Of a stretch of DNA of 64,000 nucleotides, positions 50,823-61,421 are shown piece after piece (positions within the stretch are counted from its first letter, which is position 1; each line of letters begins with the position of its first letter). Origin of the DNA: Luteimonas sp. MC1572 (GTDB taxonomy: Bacteria; Pseudomonadota; Gammaproteobacteria; Xanthomonadales; Xanthomonadaceae); assembly GCF_016615815.1 (NCBI RefSeq), contig NZ_CP067112.1, positions 682,001 to 746,000 on the forward strand, given 5' to 3'. The notes under the pieces are model-generated. The model searched no databases, was not told the origin of the DNA, and saw nothing but the letters and a program-made list of their open reading frames with translations. Both the position numbers and the translations under genes were made by a program.

Positions 50823-51698
50823 CTACCAGTCGATCGTGCCGCTGACGATGGCGCGCGCGCGGCCGCCGGACCAGACCTCGCCGTCCGCGTCCACGCGCAG
50901 TTCGATGATCGCGTCGTGGCCGACCTCGCGGCCCTGGCTGATGCGGTAGAAGCCGTCGTCGCCGGGCAGGGCGTCGCGTTCGGCCAGCCACGCCGCGAGC
51001 GTGGCGTTGGCCGCGCCCGATGCGGCGTCCTCGAACGGGGCGGGCGCGCCCACCCAGGCGCGCACCGCGAGGTGGTAGACCGGATCGGCGCTGCGCGCGA
51101 ACATGCACAGGCCCATGCTGCCGGTCGCCTCGGCAAGCGTGGCGATCGCCGCCCAGTCGGGTTCGGCGGCGCGCAGCGTGGCTTCGTCGCGCAGCTCGGC
51201 CAGCCACCAGCGCCGGCCGCCATCCATCAGCACCGGCGGCAAGGGTCCGAGCGGGAGACTTTGCAGCGCGGCATGGAGGCGCGCATCGCCGGGATCGGCC
51301 ACGTCGACCACGCGTGCGCGCGGGGTGCGTACGGCGACCGTGCGCCGGGGGCCCTCGCCATCGACGCGCAGCGGCAGTTCGCCGGCGGCGCCGGCCTGCA
51401 CCAGCAGCCCGTCGCGTGGGGCGACCAGTCCGGCATCAAGCAGCACGTGTGCGGTGCCGACGCTGGGATGTCCGGCAAACGGCACTTCGCGGCGTGGGCT
51501 GAAGATGCGCAGGCCGTAGTCCGCGGTCGGCGACGGCGACGGGAAGACGAACGTGGTTTCCGGCAGCCGCGTCCAGCGCGCGATGGCCTGCATGTCCGCG
51601 TCGTCCAGGCCGTCCGCGTCGAGCACGACGGCAAGCGGATTGCCGGCACCGGGACGGTCGGCAAAGACGTCGAGCTGGACGTAGCGGCGTACGGACAT
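50823..51698 (-). CDS. PhzF-family isomerase/epimerase-like protein
   Basis: A 291-residue member of the PhzF/diaminopimelate-epimerase-fold family. It has YVQLDVFADRPGAGNPLAVVL, WTRLPETTFVF (the catalytic-Glu motif) and IFSPRREVPFAGHPSVGTAHVL at the N-terminus, with FEDAASGAANATLAAWL in the second half. No phenazine genes are near, so a different substrate is likely. Divergent from lysAC with 134 bases between. Confidence 0.92.
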   Translation of the reverse strand: MSVRRYVQLDVFADRPGAGNPLAVVLDADGLDDADMQAIARWTRLPETTFVFPSPSPTADYGLRIFSPRREVPFAGHPSVGTAHVLLDAGLVAPRDGLLVQAGAAGELPLRVDGEGPRRTVAVRTPRARVVDVADPGDARLHAALQSLPLGPLPPVLMDGGRRWWLAELRDEATLRAAEPDWAAIATLAEATGSMGLCMFARSADPVYHLAVRAWVGAPAPFEDAASGAANATLAAWLAERDALPGDDGFYRISQGREVGHDAIIELRVDADGEVWSGGRARAIVSGTIDW

Positions 51699-51832
51699 GG
51701 GTGGATCCTGCGCGGGGCGCGACAGTGTAGCTGCGGCCCCGTGCAACCACCTGTCCGCGCCGGCGTGGCCGCACCCGCCACCAACGCCTAGAATCGCGGA
51801 TCGCGCCCGCCGTCCCGGGCAAGCCCACCGCC

Positions 51833-54436
51833 ATGCCCAACATTCCCGAATCCGCCCGCTGGATCGTGCTCAAGTTCGGCGGCACCTCGGTGTCGCGCCG
51901 CGAGCGCTGGGACACCATCGGCCGCCTGGCCAGCAAGCACGCCGCCACGGACAGCCGCGTGCTGGTGGTGGTGTCGGCGCTGTCCGGCGTGACCAATGCG
52001 CTCGCCGCGATCGCCGACGGTACGGCCGACGCCGCTGCGCAACTGGAAGCGCTGGAAGCCCGCCACCGCGATTTCGCCGTGGCGCTCGGCCTCGATCCCG
52101 ACACCGTGCTCGCCGACCGCCTTGGCGCACTGCGCACGCTGGTTGCCGAGCAGCGTGCCAGCACCCGTCCGCTGGACTGGCAGGCCGAGCTGCTGGCCCA
52201 GGGCGAGCTGCTGTCGTCGACGCTGGGCGCGGCCTACCTGCGCGCGCAGGGCCTGGACTTCGGCTGGTGCGATGCGCGTGACTGGCTGCAGGCGGTCGCG
52301 CTGCCCAACCAGAACGAGTGGGCGCGCCGGCTGTCGGTGACCTGCCGGCGCGAGGTCGGCGGCGACTGGCGCAAGCGATTCGCCGCGCAACCAGGCGCGA
52401 TGCTGCTCACCCAGGGATTCATCGCCCGCCACGAGGATGGCGGTACCGCGGTGCTTGGCCGCGGTGGCTCGGACACCTCCGCCGCGCACTTCGGCGCGCT
52501 GCTCGGCGCCAGTTGCGTGGAGATCTGGACCGACGTGCCCGGCATGTTCAGCGCCAATCCGCGCGAGGTGCCCGATGCGCGCCTGCTCACGCGCCTGGAC
52601 TACGCCGAGGCGCAGGAAATCTGCACCACCGGTGCCAAGGTGCTGCACCCGCGCGCCATCAAGCCCTGCCGCGATGCCGGCGTGCCGATGGCGATCCTGG
52701 ACACCTCGCGCCCCGAACTCCCGGGCACGCGCATCGACGGCAGTGCCGCCACCGTGCCGGGCGTCAAGGCGATCAGCCGCCGCGACGGCGTGGTGCTGGT
52801 GTCGATGGAAACCATGGGCATGTGGCAGCAGGTCGGCTTCCTCGCCGACATCTTCGAGTGCTTCCGCCGCCACGGCCTGTCGGTCGACCTGATCGGCTCG
52901 TCGGAGACCAACGTCACCGTGTCGCTGGACCCGAGCGAGAACCTGGTCAGCACCGACGTGATCGCGCGACTCTCCGAAGACCTCGCGCGCAGCTGCCGGC
53001 TGAAGGTGATCGCGCCGTGCACCGCGATCACCCTGGTCGGGCGCGGCATGCGTTCGCTGCTGCACAAGCTGTCGGACGTCTGGGCCACCTTCGGCCGCGA
53101 GCGGGTGCACCTGGTTTCGCAGTCGTCCAACGACCTCAACCTGACCTTCGTCATCGACGAGGCTGATGCCGAGGGCCTGCTGCAGGAACTGCATGACGCC
53201 CTGATCGCCAGCGGTGCGATGCCGGTGCGCGAGCCCGGTGTGTTCGGGCCGCGCTGGCGCGAGCTCGACGGCACGCTGAGGCGGCGCCCGGTGCCATGGT
53301 GGGCTTCGCGGCGCGCCGAGCTGCTCGCGCAGGCCGCGCAGGGCACGCCGCGCTATGTCTACGACGCGGACACGGTGCGCGCCCGTGCCCGCGCGCTCGC
53401 CGCGGTGGCGCCGGTCGACCTTCGCTACTTCGCCATCAAGGCCAATCCGCATCCGCAGCTCCTGCGGCTGCTGGTCGAGGAAGGCTTTGGCCTGGAATGC
53501 GTGTCGGCCGGCGAACTGGCCCACGTGTTTGCCGCGGTGCCCGGGCTCGATCCGGCGCGCGTGCTGTTCACGCCGAGCTTCGCGCCGGTGACGGAATACG
53601 CGACCGCATTCGAACTGGGGGCCACGGTCACCCTTGACAACGTGGAAGCGCTGGAGCGCTGGCCGGAGGTGTTCCGCGGGCGTGCGCTGTGGCTGCGCGT
53701 GGACCTCGGGCGCGGCGAAGGCCACCACGCCAAGGTGCGCACCGGCGGGATCGCCTCCAAGTTCGGCCTGCAGGTGGAGCGCATCGAGGCCTTCCTCGCC
53801 GCGGCGCGTGCGCTCGACGTGCGCGTCACCGGCCTGCACGCGCACCTCGGCAGCGGCGTGGACACCGCCGGCCACTGGCGTGCGGTCTGCGACGAGCTCG
53901 GCGGCATTGCCGGGCGCATCGGCAGCATCGCCACCATCGACATCGGTGGCGGGCTGCCGGTGCCGTACCGCGACGACGAGGAGCCGTTCGACCTCGACGC
54001 GTGGAGCGCGGGCCTGGCCGAGGTCAAGGCCGCGTACCCCGGCTACCGCCTGGCCATCGAGCCCGGCCGGTTCCTGGTCGCCGAATCCGGCGTGCTGCTG
54101 CTCACCACTACCCAGTTGGTGGAGAAGGGCGGCATCCGCCGGGTCGGCGCCGACGCCGGCATGAACGCGCTGATGCGTCCCACCCTGTACGACGCCTGGC
54201 ACGACATCCACAACCTGTCGCGCGATGACGCCGCCGACATGGTCGAGTGCGACGTGGTCGGGCCGATCTGCGAATCCGGCGACGTGCTCGGCGAGCGGCG
54301 CCTGCTGCCGCGCGGCACCGCGCCCGGCGACATCCTGCTGGTGTCCGATGCCGGCGCCTACGGCATGGCGATGGCCAATACCTACAACCTGCGCGCACTG
54401 CCCACCGAGGTGGTGCTGACGGAGAGCAAGCAATGA
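51833..54436 (+). CDS. lysAC: Bifunctional aspartate kinase / diaminopimelate decarboxylase
   Basis: An 867-residue fusion catalysing the first and last steps of lysine synthesis. N-terminal kinase: LKFGGTSV (13-20), GRGGSDTSA (209-217), TDVPGMFSANPR; ACT domains about 315-455 (LVSMETMGM, SSNDLNLTFVID) for feedback control. C-terminal decarboxylase from about 487: PLP lysine K536 in RYFAIKANPHP, LHAHLGSGVDTAGHW, the GGGLPVPY loop and GPICESGDVLG. Xanthomonads carry this fusion. A TAGAAT hexamer at 51789-51794 may be its -10. The stop overlaps the murL start (ATGA). Confidence 0.95.
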   Translation: MPNIPESARWIVLKFGGTSVSRRERWDTIGRLASKHAATDSRVLVVVSALSGVTNALAAIADGTADAAAQLEALEARHRDFAVALGLDPDTVLADRLGALRTLVAEQRASTRPLDWQAELLAQGELLSSTLGAAYLRAQGLDFGWCDARDWLQAVALPNQNEWARRLSVTCRREVGGDWRKRFAAQPGAMLLTQGFIARHEDGGTAVLGRGGSDTSAAHFGALLGASCVEIWTDVPGMFSANPREVPDARLLTRLDYAEAQEICTTGAKVLHPRAIKPCRDAGVPMAILDTSRPELPGTRIDGSAATVPGVKAISRRDGVVLVSMETMGMWQQVGFLADIFECFRRHGLSVDLIGSSETNVTVSLDPSENLVSTDVIARLSEDLARSCRLKVIAPCTAITLVGRGMRSLLHKLSDVWATFGRERVHLVSQSSNDLNLTFVIDEADAEGLLQELHDALIASGAMPVREPGVFGPRWRELDGTLRRRPVPWWASRRAELLAQAAQGTPRYVYDADTVRARARALAAVAPVDLRYFAIKANPHPQLLRLLVEEGFGLECVSAGELAHVFAAVPGLDPARVLFTPSFAPVTEYATAFELGATVTLDNVEALERWPEVFRGRALWLRVDLGRGEGHHAKVRTGGIASKFGLQVERIEAFLAAARALDVRVTGLHAHLGSGVDTAGHWRAVCDELGGIAGRIGSIATIDIGGGLPVPYRDDEEPFDLDAWSAGLAEVKAAYPGYRLAIEPGRFLVAESGVLLLTTTQLVEKGGIRRVGADAGMNALMRPTLYDAWHDIHNLSRDDAADMVECDVVGPICESGDVLGERRLLPRGTAPGDILLVSDAGAYGMAMANTYNLRALPTEVVLTESKQ

Positions 54437-55791
54437 GTGTCGTGTTCGATCGCGCAGCGGTGCGCTGTTTCCGCTTCGTCGGCTGTGGCTTCGATCCGGC
54501 CACCGGCATCGCAAGGCTGCGCTATGCCTTCGACGACGGTCCGGAGCTGGTGGAGACCGTGACCCTGCCGGGCGCGCCGTTCGCGCTTGACGCGGCGCGC
54601 GCGGAGGCGGTGGAGAAGGCGCTGCGCCTGCTGCACCTCGTCGCCGGCGTGAGCTACTACAAGGCCGCGGTGCCGGACGACATCCGCATCGACGGCTATG
54701 GCATCGACGACGCCACTGCGAGCCTCCTCGAAGAGATCTACCTGCAGGGGCTCGGCGAGTTCGCGTACCGGAACGGCCTCGACCTGCACGGCAGGATCCG
54801 GTTTCCACGGACGTCCGATGCCGGCGGCGCGGCGGCAGCGGTCGGCCTGCGCCGCCACGCGCTGGTCGCGATCGGCGGCGGCAAGGATTCGCTGGTGTCC
54901 ATCGAAGCGCTGCGCGCCGCCGGCGTCGAACAGACAGTGTCCTGGGTGGGCGGGTCGCAGCTGATCCGCGCCTGCGCCGAGCGCACCGGGCTGGCAACGC
55001 TCAACATCCAGCGCCAGCTGGCGCCGGAGCTGTTCGAGTACAACCGCCAGGGCGCCTGGAACGGCCACATCCCGGTGACCGCGATCAACTCGGCGATCCT
55101 GGCGCTGTCCGCGCTGGTGCTCGACGCCGACCAGGTAGTGTTCTCCAACGAGCGCTCGGCGAGCTACGGCAGCCTGATCGAGGGCACCGGCGAGGTGAAC
55201 CACCAGTGGTCGAAGGGCTGGGCGTTCGAGCAGGCCTTTGCCGCGTACCTCACCCGACACGTCGCCGCCGACCTGCGCTACTACTCGCTGCTGCGCCCGC
55301 TGTCGGAGCTGGCCGTGGCGCGGCAGTTCGCGCGCATCGACCGCTACGACGCCTGGTTCTCCAGCTGCAACCGCAATTTCCACCTGCTCGGCGAGCGCCC
55401 CACCAGCCGCTGGTGCGGGGTGTGCCCGAAGTGCCACTTCGTGTTCCTGGCGCTGGCGCCGTTCATGCCCAAGCCGCGGCTGGTCGGCATCCTCGGGCGC
55501 AACCTGCTCGATGATCCGGCGCAGATCCCCGGTTACGACGCGCTGATGGAATACCACGACCACAAACCGTTCGAGTGCGTAGGCGAGGCGCGTGAGTCCC
55601 GCGCGGCGATGGCGGCGCTGGCGGCGCGGCCGGAGTGGCGCGAGGACGCGGTGGTGGCACGCTTCCGCAGCGAGATCCTGCCGCGGCTGGATGCGCGCGA
55701 ACTGGCCATCGAACCGCAGCTGGTGCCCGACAGCGAGCACGGCATTCCCGACGCGGTCTGGAGCCGCCTGCATGCGCATTTCGCAGCTTGA
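54433..55791 (+). CDS. murL: UDP-MurNAc-L-Ala-L-Glu epimerase MurL
   Basis: A 452-residue ATP-dependent epimerase that inverts the terminal L-Glu of UDP-MurNAc-L-Ala-L-Glu to D-Glu. With MurD2 it replaces MurI and MurD (described in Xanthomonas oryzae). Visible blocks: [22 protein letters not shown] (nucleotide-binding PP-loop-like, about 137-158), [43 protein letters not shown] and [18 protein letters not shown]. Length and the neighbour murD2 support the call. It overlaps lysAC by 4 and murD2 by 20 bases, so it is strongly coupled. Confidence 0.93.
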   Translation: MSVVFDRAAVRCFRFVGCGFDPATGIARLRYAFDDGPELVETVTLPGAPFALDAARAEAVEKALRLLHLVAGVSYYKAAVPDDIRIDGYGIDDATASLLEEIYLQGLGEFAYRNGLDLHGRIRFPRTSDAGGAAAAVGLRRHALVAIGGGKDSLVSIEALRAAGVEQTVSWVGGSQLIRACAERTGLATLNIQRQLAPELFEYNRQGAWNGHIPVTAINSAILALSALVLDADQVVFSNERSASYGSLIEGTGEVNHQWSKGWAFEQAFAAYLTRHVAADLRYYSLLRPLSELAVARQFARIDRYDAWFSSCNRNFHLLGERPTSRWCGVCPKCHFVFLALAPFMPKPRLVGILGRNLLDDPAQIPGYDALMEYHDHKPFECVGEARESRAAMAALAARPEWREDAVVARFRSEILPRLDARELAIEPQLVPDSEHGIPDAVWSRLHAHFAA

Positions 55792-57211
55792 CGGGCGCCG
55801 CGTCGCGCTCTGGGGCTGGGGCCGCGAAGGCCGCGCCGCGTACCAGGCGCTGCGCGGCCGCCTGCCCGGACTCGCGCTGACGCTGTTCTGCGAGGCGCCC
55901 GAAGTCGCTGCGGCCACCGCGCCGGGCGACCCGTTGCTTGCGGTCGAGACCGACGCCAGTGCGGGCCGCCTCGCGTCCTTTGATGTCGTGGTGAAGTCGC
56001 CCGGCATCAGCCCCTACCGTCCGGAGGCGCTGGTCGCCGCGCACGCCGGCACCGCCTTCATCGGTGGCACCACGCTGTGGTTCGGTGAGCAGGCTGGCGC
56101 TAGCGGCATCGCACGCGGCGTGGCCTGCGTCACCGGTACCAAGGGCAAGAGCACCACCACCGCGCTGCTCGCGCACCTGCTGCGCGCCGGCGGCACGCGC
56201 ACCGCGCTGGCCGGCAACATCGGCGTGCCGCTGCTGGAACTGCTGGACGCGCGCGCCGACGCGTGGGCGGTGGAGCTGTCGAGCTACCAGACGCGCGACG
56301 TCGCCGCCAGCGGCGTGCGCCCGGATGTGGCGGTGGTGACCAACCTGTTTCCGGAACACCTCGACTGGCACGGCAGCGAAGACCGCTATATCGAGGACAA
56401 GCTGACGCTCGTCATGCAGGCGCGGCCGCGCGTGGCGGTGCTCAATGCCGACGATCCGCGGCTGGCAGTAGTCGGCGCACGGCTCGATCCGGCCACCGAG
56501 GTGCGCTGGTACGGGCGCGCCGACGGCTGGCACCTGCGCGGCGATGTCGTGCATCGCGGCGAGGCGGCAGTTCTGGATGGGCGCGACGTGCCGCTGCCGG
56601 GCCGCCACAACCTCGGCAACCTGTGCGCGGCGCTGGCGGCGGTCGAGGCGCTGGGCTTCGACGCGGTCGCGCTGGCCGGTGCGGCGCGCGGCTTCCGCCC
56701 GTTGCCGCACCGGCTGCAGCTGCTCGGCGAGCGCGGCGGCGCCACCTGGGTCAACGATTCGATCAGCACCACGCCACACGCAAGCCTCGCCGCGCTCGAG
56801 GTCTATCGCGATCGCCGCGTCGCGCTGCTGGTCGGCGGCCATGACCGCGGCCTCGACTGGTCCGACTTCGCCGCCGTGATGCGCACGCGCGCGCCGGCGG
56901 TGGTCGTGGCGATGGCCGCGAACGGCCCGCGGATCCACGCGCTGCTGGCGGAGGTGGCCGTGGAAGGCGGCTTCGACCTGCGCCAGGCGTCCGATCTCGC
57001 GACCGCGATGGATCAGGCGCGCGCGGGGCTTTCGCTCAGCACACGGCCTGCGAGTGGCGACGTGGTGCTGCTGTCGCCCGGTGCGCCGAGCTTCGGCGCG
57101 TACCGCGACTACACCGAGCGTGGCCGCGACTTCGCGCGGCTGGCGGGTTTCGATCCGGATGCGATCACCGCCATCCCGGGACTCGGCATCGCCGCGGGCA
57201 ACGCGGCCTAG
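55772..57211 (+). CDS. murD2: UDP-N-acetylmuramoyl-L-alanine--L-glutamate ligase MurD2
   Basis: A 479-residue Mur ligase that adds L-Glu, not D-Glu, to UDP-MurNAc-L-Ala in the MurL pathway. [16 protein letters not shown] is the N-terminal Rossmann segment; the ATP loop is [19 protein letters not shown]; then [27 protein letters not shown] and the C-terminal [17 protein letters not shown] with the domain-3 Asp. ATG 55772 (MRISQLDG) lies inside murL's end. Its stop shares a CTAG with the ispB stop. A separate D-Glu-type MurD is not in this window. Confidence 0.92.
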   Translation: MRISQLDGRRVALWGWGREGRAAYQALRGRLPGLALTLFCEAPEVAAATAPGDPLLAVETDASAGRLASFDVVVKSPGISPYRPEALVAAHAGTAFIGGTTLWFGEQAGASGIARGVACVTGTKGKSTTTALLAHLLRAGGTRTALAGNIGVPLLELLDARADAWAVELSSYQTRDVAASGVRPDVAVVTNLFPEHLDWHGSEDRYIEDKLTLVMQARPRVAVLNADDPRLAVVGARLDPATEVRWYGRADGWHLRGDVVHRGEAAVLDGRDVPLPGRHNLGNLCAALAAVEALGFDAVALAGAARGFRPLPHRLQLLGERGGATWVNDSISTTPHASLAALEVYRDRRVALLVGGHDRGLDWSDFAAVMRTRAPAVVVAMAANGPRIHALLAEVAVEGGFDLRQASDLATAMDQARAGLSLSTRPASGDVVLLSPGAPSFGAYRDYTERGRDFARLAGFDPDAITAIPGLGIAAGNAA

Positions 57212-58224
57212 GTGGTGCGGTCCACCGCGTAGCGGGCGAGGCCGCGCAGTGCGGCGACCGCTTCGTTGTCTTCGAGGCCGGCGAGCGCCGCCTCGGCGCG
57301 CGCGGCGTACACGCGGGCGCGGTCGATGCTGTACTCGAGGCCGCCGCTGGCGTGGATCGCCGCGACCACGTCTTCCAGCGCCGCCACGTCGCCGTGCTCG
57401 ACGATCGTGCGCAGCCGCGCGCGCAGCGCGTCATCGGCATGCGCCATGGCGTGGATGAGTGGCAGGGTCATCTTGCCTTCGGCGAGGTCGTCGCCCAGGT
57501 GCTTGCCCAGCGTGGCCTCGTCGGCGCTGTAGTCGAGCACGTCGTCGGCGATCTGGAAGGCCAGGCCGAGGTTCAGGCCGTAGTCGTGCAGGCGCTGCTG
57601 CACGTCGTCGCCGGTGCCGGCCAGCAACGCGCCCAGGCGCGTGGCCGCGGCGAACAGGATCGCAGTCTTGCGCTCGATCACGTGCAGGTAGGCGGCTTCG
57701 TCCACGTCCGGGTTGCGCACGTGCAGCAGCTGCAGCACCTCGCCCTCGGCGATGCGGTTGGTGGTGTCGGCGAGGATCTCCTGCACCGGCATCGAGCCGA
57801 GCTCCACCATCAGCTGGAAGCTGCGCGAGTACAGGAAATCGCCGACCAGCACGCTGGCGGCGTTGCCCCAGACCGCGTTGGCGGTGCTGCGGCCGCGGCG
57901 CAGGTCGGATTCGTCGACCACATCGTCGTGCAGCAGGGTGGAGGTGTGGATGAACTCGACCACCGCGGCCAGCTGGTGGGCATCCGCGCCCTGGTGGCCC
58001 AGGGCACGCGCGGCGAGCAGCAGCAACATCGGGCGCAGGCGCTTGCCGCCGGCGGCGATGATGTGCTCGGCCACCTGGTTCACCAGCACTACGTCGGACG
58101 CCAACCGGCGCCGGATCAGGGCGTCCACCGCCGCCATGTCCGCGGCCGCGAAGGCCTGGATGGCCGGCAACGGCAGGGCGGGGAGGGCGTTTTCGGGGGA
58201 GGCCTGGGTTGGCTTGGAGTCCAT
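57208..58224 (-). CDS. ispB: Octaprenyl-diphosphate synthase
   Basis: A 338-residue trans-polyprenyl synthase that makes the ubiquinone side chain. Aspartate-rich motifs are DDVVDESD (100-107) and DDVLD (227-231); [17 protein letters not shown] is the isopentenyl-diphosphate site. The frame is open upstream of ATG 58224, but this start matches the family. Its 3' end meets murD2: the four bases CTAG at 57208-57211 give TAG on both strands. Chain length (octaprenyl) is inferred from gammaproteobacterial homologues. Confidence 0.92.
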   Translation of the reverse strand: MDSKPTQASPENALPALPLPAIQAFAAADMAAVDALIRRRLASDVVLVNQVAEHIIAAGGKRLRPMLLLLAARALGHQGADAHQLAAVVEFIHTSTLLHDDVVDESDLRRGRSTANAVWGNAASVLVGDFLYSRSFQLMVELGSMPVQEILADTTNRIAEGEVLQLLHVRNPDVDEAAYLHVIERKTAILFAAATRLGALLAGTGDDVQQRLHDYGLNLGLAFQIADDVLDYSADEATLGKHLGDDLAEGKMTLPLIHAMAHADDALRARLRTIVEHGDVAALEDVVAAIHASGGLEYSIDRARVYAARAEAALAGLEDNEAVAALRGLARYAVDRTT

Positions 58225-58337
58225 GTCGTGGGCGCTGCGGAGGTCGCGCATTATAGGCGGCCCGTCCCCCTGCCGCGGCCACGCGGGGTTTCCCCACCCG
58301 GGCGCGGGGGTCGGTCGGATGGCCGCGGGGCCACGGG

Positions 58338-58343
58338 TATACT
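58338..58343 (+). promoter_or_regulatory. Probable -10 element of ssb (TATACT)
   Basis: TATACT matches five of six bases of the sigma-70 -10 consensus and lies 50 bases before the ssb ATG, in an otherwise GC-rich spacer between divergent ispB and ssb. The -35 region is weak (TCGGAT at 17 bases). Confidence 0.45.
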
Positions 58344-58392
58344 CACCCTTTCCGTCCGCCAATCCCGGCGGAGAGCGCAAGGAACCAGACCC

Positions 58393-58884
58393 ATGGCCCG
58401 CGGCATCAACAAGGTCATCATCGTCGGCAACCTCGGCAACGACCCCGACGTGAAGTACACCCAGAGCGGCTCCACCATCACCACCATCAGCGTGGCGACC
58501 ACCGAGGCGTGGAAGGACAAGCAGACCGGCCAGCAGCAGGAACGCACCGAGTGGCACCGGGTGAAGTTCTTCGGCCGCCTGGCGGAGATCGCCGGCGAAT
58601 ACCTCAAGAAGGGCCGCCAGGTCTACATCGAGGGTTCGCTGCGCACCGACAAGTACACCGGCAAGGACGGCGTCGAGCGCTACACCACCGACATCATCGC
58701 CAGCGAGATGCAGATGATGGGTGGCGTTGGCGAGGGCGGTGGTGGCGAGCGTGGCCCGCGCCCGCAGCGCCAGGAGCAGGGGGACGCACCGCGTCGCCAG
58801 GGTCCGCCGGCGGCGGCCGGTGCCGGTGCTGGCGCGCAGGCGCCGTTCAATGACGATTTCTCGGACGACGACATCCCGTTCTGA
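58393..58884 (+). CDS. ssb: Single-stranded DNA-binding protein
   Basis: A 163-residue SSB. The OB fold covers about 1-112 ([79 protein letters not shown]); then a Gly/Arg/Gln/Ala linker and the acidic tail DDDIPF that recruits replication and repair proteins. ATG 58393 starts MARGINKVI as in related species. It is followed 44 bases later by rmlB. Confidence 0.97.
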   Translation: MARGINKVIIVGNLGNDPDVKYTQSGSTITTISVATTEAWKDKQTGQQQERTEWHRVKFFGRLAEIAGEYLKKGRQVYIEGSLRTDKYTGKDGVERYTTDIIASEMQMMGGVGEGGGGERGPRPQRQEQGDAPRRQGPPAAAGAGAGAQAPFNDDFSDDDIPF

Positions 58885-58927
58885 ACCAGTCCGGCGTCCC
58901 CCGCCCGCTTCCAGGAGAACCACCAGC

Positions 58928-59983
58928 GTGACCACTTGGCTTGTCACCGGCGGCGCCGGTTTCATTGGCGGAAATTTCGTGCTCGAGGCCGTCGCGGCCG
59001 GCGTGCGCGTCGTCAACCTCGACGTCCTCACCTATGCCGGCAACCTCGACACGCTGGCGTCGCTCGACGACAACCCGGCACACACCTTTGTCCAGGGTGA
59101 CATCGGCGACGGCGCGCTGGTCGCGCGCCTGCTCGCCGAGCACCGGCCCGACGCGGTGGTCAATTTCGCCGCGGAAAGCCACGTCGACCGCTCGATCGAC
59201 GGCCCGGCCGCCTTCGTGCAGACGAATGTCGTCGGCACGCTGGCGCTGCTGGAAGCGGTGCGTGATTACTGGAAGGCGCTGGACGGCCCGGCGAAGGACG
59301 CGTTCCGCTTCCTGCACGTTTCCACCGACGAGGTCTACGGCACGCTGGGCGACACGGGGCTCTTCACCGAGACCACGCCCTACGCGCCAAATTCGCCATA
59401 TTCGGCGACCAAGGCGGCATCGGATCATCTGGTGCGCGCGTTCCACCACACCTACGGGCTGCCGGTGCTGACCACCAACTGCAGCAACAACTACGGGCCG
59501 TACCACTTCCCCGAGAAGCTGATCCCGCTGGTGATCGCCAAGGCGCTGGCCGGCGAGCCGCTGCCGGTGTACGGCGACGGCAAGCAGGTGCGCGACTGGC
59601 TGTTCGTCACCGACCACTGCGAGGCGATCCGCACGGTGCTGGCCAAGGGCCGCGTGGGGGAGACGTACAACGTCGGCGGCAATGCCGAGAAGCAGAACAT
59701 CGAGGTGGTGAAGACCATCTGCGCGCTGCTCGACCAGCGCCGCCCGCGCGCGGACGGCGAGCCGCGTGAATCACAGATCGCCTATGTCGCCGACCGCCCC
59801 GGGCACGACCGCCGCTATGCGATCGATGCTTCCAAGCTGCGTGACGAACTGGGCTGGACGCCTGCCTACAGCTTCGAGCGCGGCATCGCCGAAACGGTCG
59901 ACTGGTACCTCGACAACCAGCCCTGGGTGCAGCGCGTGCTCGACGGCAGCTACCGCCTCGAGCGCATCGGGGCCGCGGCATGA
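58928..59983 (+). CDS. rfbB: dTDP-glucose 4,6-dehydratase
   Basis: A 351-residue short-chain dehydrogenase/reductase for the second step of dTDP-L-rhamnose synthesis. The NAD loop is GGAGFIGG (8-15); the catalytic region has HVSTDEVYG and YSATKAASD (Tyr-x3-Lys); [18 protein letters not shown] is family-specific. The start is GTG 58928, with CCAGGAGAA upstream. The stop overlaps the rfbA ATG (ATGA). Also called rmlB. Confidence 0.96.
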   Translation: MTTWLVTGGAGFIGGNFVLEAVAAGVRVVNLDVLTYAGNLDTLASLDDNPAHTFVQGDIGDGALVARLLAEHRPDAVVNFAAESHVDRSIDGPAAFVQTNVVGTLALLEAVRDYWKALDGPAKDAFRFLHVSTDEVYGTLGDTGLFTETTPYAPNSPYSATKAASDHLVRAFHHTYGLPVLTTNCSNNYGPYHFPEKLIPLVIAKALAGEPLPVYGDGKQVRDWLFVTDHCEAIRTVLAKGRVGETYNVGGNAEKQNIEVVKTICALLDQRRPRADGEPRESQIAYVADRPGHDRRYAIDASKLRDELGWTPAYSFERGIAETVDWYLDNQPWVQRVLDGSYRLERIGAAA

Positions 59984-60867
59984 CGTCGCGCCGCGGCATC
60001 ATCCTGGCCGGCGGATCCGGCACCCGGCTGTATCCGATCACCCAGGCGATCAGCAAGCAGCTGCTGCCGGTGTACGACAAGCCGATGATCTACTACCCGC
60101 TGAGCGCGCTGATGCTCGCCGGGATCCGCGAGGTGCTGATCATCAACACCCCGCACGAGCAGGCGCTGTTCCAGCAGCTGCTCGGCGACGGCTCGCAGTG
60201 GGGCATGGACATCCACTACGCGGTGCAGCCGAGCCCGGACGGACTGGCGCAGGCCTACCTGATCGGCCGCGACTTCGTCGGCGGCAAGCCGAGCTGCCTG
60301 GTGCTGGGGGACAACATCTTCCACGGCCACGGCTTCACCGAGGTCCTGAAGCGCGCCGACGCGCGCCAGCACGGCGCCACGGTGTTCGGTTACTGGGTGA
60401 GCGATCCGGAGCGCTACGGCGTGGCCGATTTCGACGCCGACGGCAAGGTCGTGGGACTGGAGGAGAAGCCGGCCAAGCCGCGTTCCAACTACGCAGTCAC
60501 CGGGCTGTACTTCTACGACGGCCGCGCGAGCGATTTCGCGGCGTCGCTCACGCCGTCTGCGCGTGGCGAGCTGGAGATCACCGACCTCAACCGCTGCTAC
60601 CTCGACGAGGGCGCCCTGCACATGGAGCAACTGGGTCGCGGCTATGCCTGGCTCGACACCGGCACCCACCAGTCGCTGATCGAGGCCTCGAACTTCATCG
60701 AGACCGTCGAGGCGCGCCAGGGCCTGCGCGTGTGCTGCCCCGAGGAGATCGCCTGGACCAACGGCTGGATCGACGATGCCGACCTCGAGCGCCTTGCCGC
60801 GCCGCTGGCGAAAAACGGCTACGGCCAGTACCTGCTGTCGCTGGCGAAGCGCGGAGTAGTGCGGTGA
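59980..60867 (+). CDS. rfbA: Glucose-1-phosphate thymidylyltransferase
   Basis: A 295-residue nucleotidyltransferase for the first step of dTDP-L-rhamnose synthesis. [16 protein letters not shown] is the nucleotide loop; [35 protein letters not shown] and [23 protein letters not shown] are RmlA hallmarks. Overlaps rfbB and rfbC by 4 bases on each side. Confidence 0.96.
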   Translation: MTSRRGIILAGGSGTRLYPITQAISKQLLPVYDKPMIYYPLSALMLAGIREVLIINTPHEQALFQQLLGDGSQWGMDIHYAVQPSPDGLAQAYLIGRDFVGGKPSCLVLGDNIFHGHGFTEVLKRADARQHGATVFGYWVSDPERYGVADFDADGKVVGLEEKPAKPRSNYAVTGLYFYDGRASDFAASLTPSARGELEITDLNRCYLDEGALHMEQLGRGYAWLDTGTHQSLIEASNFIETVEARQGLRVCCPEEIAWTNGWIDDADLERLAAPLAKNGYGQYLLSLAKRGVVR

Positions 60868-61421
60868 AGGTCATCGAGACCCCGTTGCCGGGCTGCGTCG
60901 TGTTCGAGCCGCAGGTGTTCGGCGACGAGCGCGGATTCTTCTTCGAGTCCTTCAACAGCGACAAGCTCGCAGCGCACGGGCTCAAGCCCGCGTTCGTGCA
61001 GGGCAACGTGTCGTCGTCCACGCGCGGCGTGCTGCGCGGCCTGCATTACCAGTGGCCCAAGCCGCAGGGCAAGTACGTGTCGGTGATCGAAGGCGAGGTG
61101 TGGGACGTGGCGGTGGACATCCGCCGCGGCTCGCCGACGTTCGGCCAGTCGACCGCCGTGCTGCTGAGCGCGGAGAACCGGCGCCACTTCTGGATTCCGG
61201 AGGGCTTCGCACACGGCTTCGTGACGCTGAGCGAGCGCGCCGTGTTCACCTACCTGTGCACCGCCACCTATGACCGCGACGCCGATGCCGGCATCCGCTG
61301 GAACGACGCCACGCTCGCGATCGACTGGCCGGTGTCGGAACCCGTGCTGTCGGACAAGGACGCGCGCGCGCCGTTCCTGGCGGACGTTGCCGAAGAGCGG
61401 CTCCCGGTCTACGCACCGTGA
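60864..61421 (+). CDS. rfbC: dTDP-4-dehydrorhamnose 3,5-epimerase
   Basis: A 185-residue cupin epimerase. Catalytic His is in [11 protein letters not shown]; later [18 protein letters not shown] and [16 protein letters not shown] are conserved. It starts with GTG 60864 inside the rfbA stop (GTGA) and ends inside the rfbD start (GTGA). Confidence 0.96.
   Translation: MKVIETPLPGCVVFEPQVFGDERGFFFESFNSDKLAAHGLKPAFVQGNVSSSTRGVLRGLHYQWPKPQGKYVSVIEGEVWDVAVDIRRGSPTFGQSTAVLLSAENRRHFWIPEGFAHGFVTLSERAVFTYLCTATYDRDADAGIRWNDATLAIDWPVSEPVLSDKDARAPFLADVAEERLPVYAP

Noticed and set aside
51788-54997. 1069-codon open frame on the minus strand
   Set aside because: Antisense to lysAC and murL, which are clearly real; no motif or plausible start.
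58224-59031. Longer ispB start reaching over ssb
   Set aside because: The frame is open to 59031, but ATG 58224 matches the family start and the extension would cover ssb and its promoter.
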